From: CAVXYG01 sp963706835
GTDB lineage: Bacteria > Actinomycetota > Actinomycetes > S36-B12 > GCA-2699445
Direction of reading: 5' to 3'
Assembly (NCBI GenBank): GCA_963706835.1
Contig: CAVPOB010000012.1
Span: 30,726-94,725, forward strand
DNA length: 64,000 nt
Shown: positions 14,464 to 23,706 of the stretch, one piece after another
Position numbering within the stretch: position 1 is the stretch's first letter
How the letters are laid out: each line of letters opens with the position of its first letter
Program-made: the position numbers and the translations under genes
Notes under the pieces: generated by a model
Databases searched by the model: none
What the model was told of the DNA's origin: nothing
The model's input: only the letters and a program-made list of their open reading frames with translations

Positions 14464-15253
14464 ATGGATCCCATCGAGTGGTTGACCGAGCAGGTCGCTG
14501 CCGCTGGGCACGAATTTCGTCCTCAGCGGGGCAGGCGTATCAACGCATCCGGGATCCCCGATTTCCGGGGATCGGATCCTCGACGAGCGCGTTCCCCGGA
14601 GACGGCGCGGCAGTTCGATTCCGACCAGCACCTGCGCAAGCGCGACGTCCACATGGCTGCCCGGCAGTTCTGGATGCAGGCGGCAATGGTCGATGCCAGG
14701 CCCAACGCCGGGCATGGCGCTATCGCGTCCTGGCAGGCACCCCATCGCCGAGTCAGTGTCGCGACGCAGAACGTCGACGGCCTGCACCAGCGGGCGGGGA
14801 GTCGCGACGTGCTCGAGCTGCACGGGACGTTCTGGTCCACCCGGTGCCTGTCCTGCGGCGATCGCCGACCGACCAAGGAAGCCTTCGACCGGGTCCTCGC
14901 CGGCGAGGATGCCCCAGACTGCGGACGGTGTTCCGGCATCATCCGGACCGCTGTCCTGGGCTTTGGCGAGGTGCTGGACCCGGAAGTGATAGGCGCAGCA
15001 GTGACGGCTGCGAAATCGGCTGACCTGGCGGTGGTCGTTGGCTCATCGCTGGAGGTGCGGCCGGCCGCCAGGCTGTGCTCGGTGGCGGTGGCGGTGGCGG
15101 TGCGCGGTGGCGGTGGCGGCCGGCCGCCACGCGGTGGCGGTGGCGGCGCCGCCGGCGATCATCAACGCCGACCCGACGCCCTACGACGCAATGGCCACGC
15201 AGGTCATCCGCGGGGACATCCCGGCCATCCTGTCCCGGATCCACGTGTCCTGA
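14464..15253 (+). CDS. Sirtuin, NAD-dependent protein deacylase (frameshifted, internal expansion)
   Basis: The gene encodes a SIR2-family enzyme that removes acyl groups from lysines with NAD. After MDPIEWLTEQVAAA, the nucleotide-binding GAGVST motif is visible only in a shifted frame (FVLSGAGVST). The frame then returns for SGIPDFRGS, TQNVDGLHQRAG and VLELHG (catalytic His). It continues through a four-Cys zinc site (RCLSCGD...DCGRCSG) and VVGSSLEVRPAARL. The C-terminal NADPTPYD element is again in another frame, beyond a GTGGCG-rich low-complexity stretch at 15081-15150. At least three frame changes are required. It may be a decaying gene or poor local sequence. Confidence 0.75.
15081..15150 (+). 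repeat. GTGGCG-rich low-complexity tract inside the sirtuin gene
   Basis: The 6-bp unit GTGGCG recurs in three runs separated by a GGCCGGCCGCC palindrome that also occurs just upstream at 15060-15069. The tract sits where the enzyme should read AARL...AIINADP, displaces the frame, and looks like slippage or local duplication. Confidence 0.7.
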
Positions 15254-15415
15254 TCGCCGTTCGTCGTGTGCCTCGTCGCAGCTTTGACCACGGGATGGCG
15301 GTTGCCCTAGCCTAGAAGGTGCGCTGTGCCCGCGTGCCCGCAGACAGAGCCGGGTGCGCAGCCGCAAGCAAGGCCCAGTGCAGTCCTTACAGCAGAATCC
15401 CGAGTGACCCACTAC

Positions 15416-16864
15416 ATGACGTCCACCACCGAGAGCGTTCCCAGCGCCACCGAAACCCATGTCGCGATCAACGACATCGGAACCGAAGAAGACTTCCTCA
15501 GGGCAATCGATGCCACCATCAAGCCGTTCAACGACGGCGACCTCGTCACTGGAACCGTGGTCAAGGTCGACCGCGATGAGGTCCTCGTCGACATCGGCTA
15601 CAAGACCGAGGGCATCGTCCCCTCCCGCGAACTGTCGATCAAGCACGACGTGAACCCCGACGACGTGGTCAAGGTCGGCGACGAGATCGAAGCCCTGGTC
15701 ATGACCAAGGAGGACAAGGAGGGTCGCCTCCTGCTGTCCAAGAAGCGCGCGATGTACGAGCGTGCCTGGGGCAAGATCGAGGAGATCAAGAACGCCGACG
15801 GTGTCGTCGAGGGCCAGGTCATCGAGGTGGTCAAGGGCGGCCTCATCGTCGACATCGGCCTGCGCGGCTTCCTGCCGGCGTCGCTGGTGGAGATGCGCCG
15901 GGTGCGCGACCTGCAGCCGTACATCGGCCGCACCCTCGAGGCCAAGATCATCGAGCTCGACAAGAACCGCAACAACGTCGTGCTGTCGCGCCGCGCCTAC
16001 CTGGAGCAGACCCAGTCCGCAGTGCGCACCGACTTCCTGAACCAGTTGGCCAAGGGCCAGATCCGCAAGGGCGTCGTGTCCAGCATCGTCAACTTCGGCG
16101 CCTTCGTGGACCTCGGCGGCGTGGACGGCCTGGTGCACGTCTCCGAGCTGTCCTGGAAGCACATCGATCACCCCAGCGAGGTGGTCGAGGTCGGCCAGGA
16201 GGTCACCGTCGAGGTGCTCGACGTCGACATGGACCGCGAGCGGGTGTCGCTGTCGCTGAAGGCGACGCAGGAGGATCCCTGGCAGCACTTCGCCCGGACC
16301 CACCAGCTCGGCCAGGTCGTGCCGGGCAAGGTCACCAAGCTGGTGCCGTTCGGCGCGTTCGTGCGTGTCTCGCAGGGCATCGAGGGCCTGGTGCACATCT
16401 CCGAGCTGGCCGAGCGCCACGTGGAGCAGCCGGAGCAGGTCGTCAAGGTGGGCGACGAGATTTTCGTCAAGGTCATCGACATCGATCTGGAGCGGCGCCG
16501 CATCTCGCTGTCGCTGAAGCAGGCCAACGCTTCCGGGGCCGCGGCCCAGGAGGAGTTCGACCCGTACCTGTACGGCATGGCCCCCTCCTTCGACGAGGAG
16601 GGCACCTACATCGGTCCTGAGGGCTTCGACCCCGAGACCGGTGAGTGGAAGGAAGGCTTCGACGACGAGCGGGCCAAGTGGGAGAAGGAGTACGCCGAAG
16701 CCCACGCCCGCTGGGAGGCGCACCGCAAGCAGATCGAGGAGGCCGCCGAGGCGGAGTCCGAGACTGTGGGCGACTACGCCGGGCCGAGCGCTCCGCAGAG
16801 CGGCACGCTGGCCACCGACGAGGCCCTGCAGGCGCTGCGGGAGAAGCTCACCGGCGGATCCTGA
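15416..16864 (+). CDS. rpsA: 30S ribosomal protein S1
   Basis: This is a 482-residue S1 protein with four S1/OB repeats at roughly residues 35-105, 122-187, 207-280 and 297-368. Examples are GDLVTGTVVKVDRDEVLVDIG, VNFGAFVDLGGVDGLVHVSEL and VPFGAFVRVSQGIEGLVHISEL-type segments. An acidic, partly disordered C-terminal tail follows. It binds mRNA on the small subunit and aids initiation. I chose the ATG at 15416 (MTSTTESVPSATET), which matches actinobacterial S1 N-termini. The site lacks a clear Shine-Dalgarno sequence, as is common for rpsA. A strong terminator follows 16 bp after the stop. Confidence 0.97.
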   Translation: MTSTTESVPSATETHVAINDIGTEEDFLRAIDATIKPFNDGDLVTGTVVKVDRDEVLVDIGYKTEGIVPSRELSIKHDVNPDDVVKVGDEIEALVMTKEDKEGRLLLSKKRAMYERAWGKIEEIKNADGVVEGQVIEVVKGGLIVDIGLRGFLPASLVEMRRVRDLQPYIGRTLEAKIIELDKNRNNVVLSRRAYLEQTQSAVRTDFLNQLAKGQIRKGVVSSIVNFGAFVDLGGVDGLVHVSELSWKHIDHPSEVVEVGQEVTVEVLDVDMDRERVSLSLKATQEDPWQHFARTHQLGQVVPGKVTKLVPFGAFVRVSQGIEGLVHISELAERHVEQPEQVVKVGDEIFVKVIDIDLERRRISLSLKQANASGAAAQEEFDPYLYGMAPSFDEEGTYIGPEGFDPETGEWKEGFDDERAKWEKEYAEAHARWEAHRKQIEEAAEAESETVGDYAGPSAPQSGTLATDEALQALREKLTGGS

Positions 16865-16880
16865 CCGGTCCCCGACCCAC

Positions 16881-16918
16881 GATGGGCCCCGCTGCCGAGC
16901 GGGGCCCATCGGCGTTTC
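16881..16918 (+). terminator. rpsA terminator
   Basis: GATGGGCCCCGCT (16881-16893) and AGCGGGGCCCATC (16898-16910) form a perfect 13-bp stem with a GCCG loop, followed by GGCGTTTC. It separates rpsA from coaE. Confidence 0.9.
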
Positions 16919-16974
16919 CTGGGTAGGGTCGGAGGCGGTCGCCCGAGCAGGGCGCCGGGCGAAGGGAGCCGACC

Positions 16975-17592
16975 ATGGCGCAGCGGACCATCCGGGTGGC
17001 GCTCACCGGTGGCATCGGGTCCGGCAAGAGCGAGGTGGCGCACATGCTCGCGCGGCGCGGGGCGATCATCGTGGATGCCGATCAGGTGGCGCGGCAGATC
17101 GTGGAGCCCGGGCAGCCGGCGCTGGCTGAGATCGCAGCGGAGTTCGGCCCGGGCGTCATCCGGGACGACGGAGCGCTCGACCGTGCTGCGCTGGCCGAGC
17201 TGGCGTTCGCCGACCCGGCGCGACTGGCCCGGCTCAACGAGATCACCCACCCGCGGATCGCCGAGCGGACGCGGCAACTCCTCGACGCCGCGCCGCCCGG
17301 TTCCGTCGTCGTGTACGACATGCCCCTGCTGATCGAGAACGGTCTCACGGCAGGGTGGGACCTGATCGTCGTCGTGGATGCGCCGGATGAGGTGCGGGTG
17401 CAGCGGTTGACGGAGTACCGGGGACTGCCCGAGGCCGATGTCCGCGCCCGGATGGCGGCGCAGGCATCCCGGGAGGAGCGCAACGCCGCCGCAGACGTCG
17501 TGCTGGACAACGCTGGTGACCGGGCCGCGCTGAAACTGCAGGTCGAAGCGCTGTGGGAGGGACTGCGGCTGGGCACCATCGCGGGGGAGTAG
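16975..17592 (+). CDS. coaE: Dephospho-CoA kinase
   Basis: The 205-residue P-loop kinase has the Walker A GLTGGIGSGKSE-type motif (ALTGGIGSGKSE) near residue 10, the family DADQVARQIVEPG segment near 35, and NEITHPRIAERTRQ near 85. The substrate-closing VVYDMPLLIENG segment is present. It phosphorylates the ribose 3'-OH of dephospho-CoA in the last step of CoA synthesis. An AAGGGAG-type ribosome site precedes the ATG. Some actinobacteria carry an extra GrpB-like C-terminal domain; this copy is the short single-domain form. rpsA-coaE adjacency is a common actinobacterial order. Confidence 0.95.
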   Translation: MAQRTIRVALTGGIGSGKSEVAHMLARRGAIIVDADQVARQIVEPGQPALAEIAAEFGPGVIRDDGALDRAALAELAFADPARLARLNEITHPRIAERTRQLLDAAPPGSVVVYDMPLLIENGLTAGWDLIVVVDAPDEVRVQRLTEYRGLPEADVRARMAAQASREERNAAADVVLDNAGDRAALKLQVEALWEGLRLGTIAGE

Positions 17593-17601
17593 CGTCGTCC
17601 C

Positions 17602-17970
17602 ATGCGGCTGGTGCCGGTCCTCATCGTGCTGGCTATCGTCATCGCGACGGTGGTCTGGTCGATGCAGCGCATCGGGCGCGAGCGGCACCGGGCCCTGCCG
17701 CCGTCGTCCCCGACCGGTCAACCCGCGGTCCTCGCCGTCGGCGCCGACCAGGGGCCCGGCCACATCCGGCTCACGCCGACGCAACTGGTCTTCACCGCCG
17801 ACACCGGCCGGGTCCTGGTCGTGGAGCGGCTCGACATCGTCGGCGCGACCACGACGCACGAACTGCCGGACCACCATGCCGCGGCCGCGGTCCTCGTGGT
17901 GCGCACCGACACCGACGTCCACTACTTCCTCGTGGATGATCCGGAGGACTGGGTGCGCGCTCTCACCTGA
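17602..17970 (+). CDS. Small membrane-anchored protein of unknown function
   Basis: The 122-residue protein begins with one N-terminal membrane helix (MRLVPVLIVLAIVIATVVW). A linker and a compact beta-rich domain follow, with IRLTPTQLVFTADTGRVLVVERLDIVGA and ending VHYFLVDDPEDWVRALT. The soluble part resembles small PH-like domains of actinobacterial membrane proteins, but this is only an impression. It starts 10 bp after coaE, so the two are probably co-transcribed, and its 3' end overlaps the convergent synthetase by 8 bp. Confidence 0.7.
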   Translation: MRLVPVLIVLAIVIATVVWSMQRIGRERHRALPPSSPTGQPAVLAVGADQGPGHIRLTPTQLVFTADTGRVLVVERLDIVGATTTHELPDHHAAAAVLVVRTDTDVHYFLVDDPEDWVRALT

Positions 17971-19288
17971 GCTCCAGTCGGCGCACCTTCCCCGATGCTG
18001 TCCTCGGCAACTCGCTGCGCCGCTCGATGGCCTTGGGCCGCTTGTAGCCCGCCAGCCGCTCGTCCGCCCACTGCCGCACCTGCTCCGGATCGGCGTCGCC
18101 GAGGTAGGCCGCGCACACCGCCTGTCCCCAGCGCTCATCGGGCCGCCCGAAGACGACCACCTCCGCCACACCGGGGCACTCCCGCAGGACCGCCTCCAGC
18201 TCCGCCGGGTAGACGTTGACGCCGCCGCTGATGATGAGGTCCTCGCGCCGGCCCTCCAGGTAGAGGTACCCGTCGTCGTCCAGCCGGCCCAGGTCGCCGA
18301 CGGTGAACGCGTCGCCCCGCCACGCGGCAGCACTCTTGTCCGTGTCGCCCCAGTACGAGAACCGCGCGAAGCTCGGCGCGTGGCACCAGACGACACCGTC
18401 CACCACTTCCAGCCGGCGGCCGGGCCGTGCTCGGCCGACTGTGCCGGGCCGCTGCTCCCATTCCGGCCCGCTGCACGCGGTGAACTGGCCCTCGGTGGAT
18501 CCGTAGAACTCCCACACCCGGTCGCTGCCCGCCCAGGCATGGATCTGCCGCTTCAACGCCGGCGCGCACGCTTCGCCAGCATGGGCGAGCAGGCGGTACG
18601 GCGACGGAGGGGCCTCGGGCGCGCCGAAGAGCCGCCGCAGGTGGCTGGGCACGACGAACGCGGTGGTGGGTCGCAGTTCGCGCAGCGCCCGGGCGGTGCG
18701 CTCGGCATCGAACCAGCCCGGGAAGGCGACGGCCCCGCCGGCGAGCACCATCGACAGCGCGAACCGCAGCGGGCCGGAATGGCACAGCGGCCCGTGCACG
18801 AGGGACAGGTCGGTGCCCTCGAACTGCCACAGCGACTGCTCGTCGGCCCACAACTGCCGCGATTCCGACTCGCTCAGACCGCCGGTCCACACCCCCTTGG
18901 GCCGGCCCGTGGTGCCCGAGGTGTAGTGCATGGGGCGTCCCAGCGGATGATCGGCCAACTCGACCGCAGCCCGCTCGCCGTCGAGCAGTTCCCGCATCTC
19001 GTCCGGCGCGCGCAGCGTCAGGGCCGGCCGGGAGTCGTGGACGATGTACTCCTGCTCCCGAGCGGTCAGCAGGGGGTTGATGAGGACCGGAGTGATCCCG
19101 CTGCGCAGAGCGCCCAGTACCAGCGCGACGGTCAGGGCCTGCGCGGCCGCCGCTTCCTGCGGGAGGCCCCGGTGCTCAGGCGTGACGACGGCTACCCGGT
19201 CCCCGCTGCCGACCCCCCGCCCCGCCAGGGCCCCCGCGAAGGCGACGGCCTGGCCGGTGATCTCCAGGCCCGGCACCACCAGTGTCAT
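17963..19288 (-). CDS. AMP-dependent acyl-CoA synthetase / ligase
   Basis: This 441-residue class I adenylate-forming enzyme is somewhat shorter than the usual 500-550. The P-loop YTSGTTGRPKGV lies near residue 122, EFYGSTEGQF is motif A5, YLYLEGRREDLIISGGVNVYP is the hinge and A8 region, and LPRTASGKVRRLELR holds the catalytic Lys of A10. It activates a carboxylic acid as acyl-AMP and transfers it to CoA; the substrate cannot be read from sequence. The short N-terminus starts MTLVVPGLEITGQAVAFAGA and lacks the first strands of longer homologues. It stands alone, convergent with the upstream pair and divergent from the cupin gene. Confidence 0.9.
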   Translation of the reverse strand: MTLVVPGLEITGQAVAFAGALAGRGVGSGDRVAVVTPEHRGLPQEAAAAQALTVALVLGALRSGITPVLINPLLTAREQEYIVHDSRPALTLRAPDEMRELLDGERAAVELADHPLGRPMHYTSGTTGRPKGVWTGGLSESESRQLWADEQSLWQFEGTDLSLVHGPLCHSGPLRFALSMVLAGGAVAFPGWFDAERTARALRELRPTTAFVVPSHLRRLFGAPEAPPSPYRLLAHAGEACAPALKRQIHAWAGSDRVWEFYGSTEGQFTACSGPEWEQRPGTVGRARPGRRLEVVDGVVWCHAPSFARFSYWGDTDKSAAAWRGDAFTVGDLGRLDDDGYLYLEGRREDLIISGGVNVYPAELEAVLRECPGVAEVVVFGRPDERWGQAVCAAYLGDADPEQVRQWADERLAGYKRPKAIERRSELPRTASGKVRRLELR

Positions 19289-19367
19289 GGCCCCAACGGT
19301 AGGGCGCCGTGATCGGGGCCGTGGTCAGCCCCTCCATCACCGGCGCTGCCGGCGGTAGGTTCGGTCC

Positions 19368-19679
19368 ATGTTGCGCAACCTGTTCGACGGCCTCCCGGCA
19401 ACTGCGCCGGCGCGGGAGGACGTCGTACCGCTGTTCGGCGTCCCCGGCGGCCGCGTCGAGCGGATCGTCTCCTTCGGCCATCGCTCCGACTGGTACGACC
19501 AGGGGGAAGATGAGTGGGTGGCGGTGCTGGCAGGCGAGGCGGTGCTGGAGTTCGCCGACGGCTCCACCCGCACGTTGCGGGCCGGGGACTTCCTGACGAT
19601 CCCGCGCCATCTGCGACACCGCGTGGCCGCGACGGCGGCCGACGAGCCCACCGTCTGGCTGGCGGTCTTCCTGCAGTAG
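19368..19679 (+). CDS. Cupin-domain protein
   Basis: The 103-residue single-domain cupin has the first conserved box as EDEWVAVLAGEAVLEF and the second as AGDFLTIPRHLRHRVAAT. The second-box histidines RHLRHRV and the Glu of box 1 are plausible metal ligands. No enzymatic role can be assigned; small cupins of this type serve as isomerases, dioxygenases or sensor proteins. It lies 29 bp upstream of uvrB on the same strand. Confidence 0.82.
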   Translation: MLRNLFDGLPATAPAREDVVPLFGVPGGRVERIVSFGHRSDWYDQGEDEWVAVLAGEAVLEFADGSTRTLRAGDFLTIPRHLRHRVAATAADEPTVWLAVFLQ

Positions 19680-19708
19680 CTGTCGCACCCGCGTCGTACC
19701 GTGGCGGT

Positions 19709-21793
19709 ATGACCCGGCCCGTCACCGACCTGCAGCGCAAGGTCGCGCCGTTCGCAGTCGTCAGCGACTTCCAGCCGTCCGGCGACCAGCCGGGCGCGAT
19801 CGAGGAGCTCGCCCGGCGCATCACCGCCGGCGAGGAGCACGTGGTGCTGCTCGGCGCCACAGGCACCGGCAAGTCTGCGACGACGGCGTGGCTGGTGGAG
19901 CGGCTGCAGCGCCCGACGTTGGTCATGGCGCCCAACAAGACGCTGGCGGCCCAGCTGGCCAACGAGTTCCGCGAATTGCTGCCGCACAACGCCGTGGAGT
20001 ACTTCGTCTCCTACTACGACTACTACCAGCCCGAGGCGTACATCCCGCAGACGGACACCTACATCGAGAAGGACTCCTCGATCAACGAGGAGGTGGAGCG
20101 GCTGCGGCACTCCGCGACCAACTCGCTGCTGACCCGCCGCGACGTCATCGTCGTGGCCACCGTGTCCGCGATCTACGGGTTGGGCACCCCGCAGGAGTAC
20201 GTGGACCGGATGGTGCGGCTGCGGGTGGGGGAGGACCACGACCGCGACGGACTGCTACGGCAATTCGTCGGCATCCAGTACGTGCGCAACGACATGTCCT
20301 TCACGCGCGGCACGTTCCGGGTGCGCGGCGACACGGTGGAGCTGTTCCCCGTGTATGAGCAGCACCCGGTGCGCATCGAGATGTTCGGCGATCAGATCGA
20401 GCGGCTCATGACCCTGCATCCGGTCACCGGCGAGGTGCTCACCGAAGACACCGAGCTGTACATCTTCCCCGCCAGCCACTACGTCGCCGGACCGGAGCGC
20501 ATGGAGCGGGCGATCGCCGGCATCGAGGCCGAGCTCGGCGAGCGGCTGGCGCAGCTGCAGCAGCAGGGCAAGATGCTGGAGGCGCAGCGGCTGCAGATGC
20601 GCACCTCCTACGACGTCGAGATGATGCGCCAGGTCGGCACCTGCGCCGGCATCGAGAACTACTCGCTGCACATCGACGGCCGCGAGAAGGGTTCGCCGCC
20701 GAACTGCCTGCTGGACTACTTCCCGGAGGACTTCCTGCTCGTCATCGACGAGTCGCACGTCACCGTGCCGCAGATCGGGGGCATGTACGAGGGCGACGCA
20801 AGCCGCAAGCGCACGCTCATCGACCACGGCTTCCGCCTGCCCAGCGCTGCGGACAACCGTCCGCTCACCTGGGAGGAGTTCTCCGAACGGATCGGCCAGA
20901 CCGTCTACCTGTCGGCCACCCCCGGCCCGTACGAGCTGGCCCAGGCACACGGCGAGTTCGTGGAGCAGATCATCCGCCCGACCGGCCTGCTGGACCCGGA
21001 GATCGTGGTCAAGCAGACCAAGGGCCAGGTGGACGACCTGATGCACGAGATCCGGCTGCGGACCGATCGGCACGAGCGGGTGCTGGTCACCACGCTCACC
21101 AAGCGGATGGCCGAGGATCTCACCGACTACCTGCTCGAACAGGGCATCCGGGTCCGCTATCTGCACTCCGAGGTCGACACCCTGCGCCGGGTCGAACTGC
21201 TGCGGGAGCTGCGGATGGGGGAGTACGACGTGCTGGTCGGCATCAACCTGCTGCGGGAGGGCCTGGACCTGCCGGAGGTCTCGCTGGTGAGCATCCTGGA
21301 CGCCGACAAGGAGGGGTTCCTGCGCAGCGAGCGCAGTCTCATCCAGACCATCGGCCGCGCCGCCCGCAACGTCTCCGGGCAGGTGCACATGTACGCCGAC
21401 ACCGTCACCGAGTCGATGCGGGTCGCCATCGACGAGACCACCCGGCGGCGCGCCAGGCAGATGGCGTACAACACCGAGCGCGGCATCGACCCGACCCCGC
21501 TGCGCAAGAAGATCGGCGACATCACCGACCTCATCGCCAAGGAGGATGCCGACACCGCGGCGCTGCTGGGGTCGGGCCGGCGGCAGTCGCGGGGACGCGG
21601 CGTGACCGTCGCGCTGGAGCACCGGGAGCCGCGCTCGCTGGCGGAGGGCGAGCTGGTCGACCTGATCGAGCAGTTGACCGAACAGATGCACAGCGCTGCC
21701 GAGGAACTGCAGTTCGAGCTCGCCGCCCGGCTCCGCGACGAGGTGTCGGAGTTGAAGCGCGAGTTGCGGGGGATGCAGGACGCCACACGGTGA
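19709..21793 (+). CDS. uvrB: Excinuclease ABC subunit B
   Basis: The 694-residue UvrB is the damage-verifying helicase of nucleotide excision repair. It shows motif I GATGTGKSATTAWLVE near residue 45 and the beta-hairpin YYDYYQPEAYIPQTDTYIEKD region near 100. Helicase motifs LLVIDESHVTVPQ and INLLREGLDLPEVSLVSILD and GRAARN follow. The C-terminal UVR domain (EELQFELAARLRDEVSELKREL), which contacts UvrC, closes the protein. The start at ATG 19709 (MTRPVTDLQRKVAPF) fits the family. uvrA and uvrC lie 5-9 kb downstream. Confidence 0.98.
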   Translation: MTRPVTDLQRKVAPFAVVSDFQPSGDQPGAIEELARRITAGEEHVVLLGATGTGKSATTAWLVERLQRPTLVMAPNKTLAAQLANEFRELLPHNAVEYFVSYYDYYQPEAYIPQTDTYIEKDSSINEEVERLRHSATNSLLTRRDVIVVATVSAIYGLGTPQEYVDRMVRLRVGEDHDRDGLLRQFVGIQYVRNDMSFTRGTFRVRGDTVELFPVYEQHPVRIEMFGDQIERLMTLHPVTGEVLTEDTELYIFPASHYVAGPERMERAIAGIEAELGERLAQLQQQGKMLEAQRLQMRTSYDVEMMRQVGTCAGIENYSLHIDGREKGSPPNCLLDYFPEDFLLVIDESHVTVPQIGGMYEGDASRKRTLIDHGFRLPSAADNRPLTWEEFSERIGQTVYLSATPGPYELAQAHGEFVEQIIRPTGLLDPEIVVKQTKGQVDDLMHEIRLRTDRHERVLVTTLTKRMAEDLTDYLLEQGIRVRYLHSEVDTLRRVELLRELRMGEYDVLVGINLLREGLDLPEVSLVSILDADKEGFLRSERSLIQTIGRAARNVSGQVHMYADTVTESMRVAIDETTRRRARQMAYNTERGIDPTPLRKKIGDITDLIAKEDADTAALLGSGRRQSRGRGVTVALEHREPRSLAEGELVDLIEQLTEQMHSAAEELQFELAARLRDEVSELKRELRGMQDATR

Positions 21794-21853
21794 ATCGGGT
21801 GTAGCGGGCCTACTATGGGAACCGCGCCTGCCGGCTGGCGCATGGAGGAATAC

Positions 21854-22978
21854 ATGCTGCTGCCCACGGCGGTCACGGCCGCTACCGAGTCGCCGCAAGC
21901 AGTGACCAACGCGTTCGGGACTACTGCCTGGACGATCACACTGGCGCTGGTGTTCGGGCTGTTCCTGCTCGACTTCGTCCATGCCAAGCGCAACCCCCAC
22001 GAGGTGGGCATGCGCGAGGCCGGCATCTGGACGATCGTCTACATCACCCTTGCCGTCGTCTTCGGGCTGACGCTGAACTTCTGGGGCCCCGAGCAGAGCG
22101 AGCAGGCGCTAGCCAGCGATGGCGGCTGGACCCTGCAATACCTGGCGGGCTACATCACCGAGAAGAGCCTCTCGGTGGACAACTTGTTCGTCTTCGTCCT
22201 CGTCTTCGGTGCTTTCGCGGTGCCCAAGGTCTATCAGCAGGAAGTGCTGATGATCGGCATCGTCATCGCGCTGATCCTGCGGCTGATCTTCATCCTGATC
22301 GGTGCTGCGGCCCTCGCCCAGTTCTCCTGGCTGTTCTACTTCTTCGGCGCCTTCCTCATCTACAGCGCCATCAAGCTCATGACGAACCACGGCGCCGAGG
22401 GCAACCCCGCGGACAACAAGATGGTGAAGTTGGCCGAGCGGGTCATCCCGACGACGAGCGAATACCACGATGGCAAGTTCTTCGCCAAGATCGACGGGCG
22501 GCGCGTGGCGACCCCGTTGTTCCTGGTGGTCATCGCGATCTTCGTGGCGGACCTGATGTTCGCGATGGACTCGATCCCGGCCATCTTCGGTCTGACCAGC
22601 GAGCCGTACATCGTCTTCACCGCCAACGCGTTCGCGCTGATGGGGCTGCGGCCGATGTTCTTCCTGCTGGATGGGCTGCTGGACCGCTTGGTCTACCTCA
22701 CCTACGGCCTGGCCGTCATCCTGGGCTTCATCGGCGTGAAGCTGCTGCTGCACGCGATGCACGAGTCCGGGTTCGATGTGCCGGAGATCGGCACGTTCCA
22801 GTCGCTGGTGGTCATCATCGGGGTGCTCGTCGTCACCGTGCTGGCATCGCTGTGGAAGATCCGCCATGACCCCGATGCGATGGCCGAGCACGATCTCACC
22901 GGCCACCACCACGGTGAGGGCGCGGCGCTGGAGGAGATGGACCGCCAGGCCCACCGCGACCACCCCGGCAACGAGTAG
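21854..22978 (+). CDS. TerC/Alx-family integral membrane protein
   Basis: The 374-residue protein has about eight or nine membrane helices. It carries the family motifs EKSLSVDNLFVFVLVF near residue 100 and DLMFAMDSIPAIFGLT near 235, whose acidic residues are thought to bind a cation. Relatives include tellurite-resistance TerC and the manganese exporter Alx/MeeF. The tail is His/Asp-rich (TGHHHGEGAALEEMDRQAHR). I chose ATG 21854 because GGAGGA lies 6 bp before it. No Mn riboswitch fits in the 60 bp after uvrB. Substrate is inferred to be a divalent metal. Confidence 0.9.
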   Translation: MLLPTAVTAATESPQAVTNAFGTTAWTITLALVFGLFLLDFVHAKRNPHEVGMREAGIWTIVYITLAVVFGLTLNFWGPEQSEQALASDGGWTLQYLAGYITEKSLSVDNLFVFVLVFGAFAVPKVYQQEVLMIGIVIALILRLIFILIGAAALAQFSWLFYFFGAFLIYSAIKLMTNHGAEGNPADNKMVKLAERVIPTTSEYHDGKFFAKIDGRRVATPLFLVVIAIFVADLMFAMDSIPAIFGLTSEPYIVFTANAFALMGLRPMFFLLDGLLDRLVYLTYGLAVILGFIGVKLLLHAMHESGFDVPEIGTFQSLVVIIGVLVVTVLASLWKIRHDPDAMAEHDLTGHHHGEGAALEEMDRQAHRDHPGNE

Positions 22979-23050
22979 CGCTCAGTTCGCCGCGGGGCTC
23001 CGCTCGCGGCAGCGCTCAATCCGTCGCAGCGCTCGGTTCGCCCGCAGCGT

Positions 23051-23473
23051 TCAGTTCGCGGCGGGGAGCGGCCCGAGCAACGGCTCAGCCTCGGTCCAGC
23101 GGGCGATCTCGCAGCCGTTGGTCAAGTTGTACGCCGCATCGACGTCCTCTCCATTCCAGGTGCCGGTGACGGTCGCTGTCGCCGGGCCCCGGTATTCCTG
23201 CGTGCAGGCGACGTCGTCCGGCACCGGCGCAAAGGGATCCGTGCCTGCCAGCCGGGCATCGGCCAGGAATCCGCAGGCCGCCCCCGGGTTCGGGTGTGAG
23301 CCGCCGTCCGGGTCGCAGGTGAGCGTCCAGATGTCCGGCGGGATGCCGGCATCAAGCGTCACGGTGATCGTGAGGTCGGTGGAACCTGGTTCGTCACTGG
23401 CGCCGGTGCTGCAGGCGGCCACCAGGATGAGCGAGCCGATCGCCGTCGAGGCGGCACGCGGGAACGGGAGCAT
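23051..23473 (-). CDS. Subtilisin-inhibitor-like (SSI, family I16) lipoprotein
   Basis: This 140-residue secreted protein has a signal and lipobox LILVAAC near residue 20, so it should be anchored at the outer face of the membrane. The mature part matches Streptomyces subtilisin inhibitor. Four cysteines sit at LTCDPD, GAACGFL, VACTQEY and TNGCEIA, the SSI two-disulfide arrangement, and TVTGTWNGEDVDA matches the SSI core strand. In the reactive loop CTQEYRGP replaces the classical CPMVYDP, which would put Gln at P1. It lies upstream-to-downstream next to the subtilase gene on the same strand, across element B. I infer that it protects the cell surface from that or similar proteases. Confidence 0.82.
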   Translation of the reverse strand: MLPFPRAASTAIGSLILVAACSTGASDEPGSTDLTITVTLDAGIPPDIWTLTCDPDGGSHPNPGAACGFLADARLAGTDPFAPVPDDVACTQEYRGPATATVTGTWNGEDVDAAYNLTNGCEIARWTEAEPLLGPLPAAN

Positions 23474-23592
23474 GCCGACACCGTAGATCCCGGCTGCACG
23501 GGTGCGCCAATCCGCTCGATGCTGCGGGAGTGGGTGGCGGCGCGGTGCTGGGGCATCGTGGTTTCCGCACGTTGGGCCCGCGGAGCTCGGGG

Positions 23593-23656
23593 CTGCGGGG
23601 CTGCGGGGCTGCGGTGCTGCGGTGCTGCGGTGCTGCGGGGCTGCGGGGCTGCGGGT
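23593..23656 (+). repeat. 8-bp tandem repeat (CTGCGGKG x8)
   Basis: Eight head-to-tail copies of CTGCGGGG or CTGCGGTG fill 64 bp just left of element B. The unit is not a multiple of three and lies between genes. Confidence 0.9.
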
Positions 23657-23706
23657 GGTGATCAGTGGGCCAGCGCGTCCCGCGGTGCCCCTTGAGCCCG
23701 CGGCTC

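Noticed and set aside
21794..21853. Manganese (yybP-ykoY) riboswitch before the TerC-type gene
   Set aside because: Only 60 bp separate uvrB from terC, too short for the riboswitch, and its conserved core is not seen.
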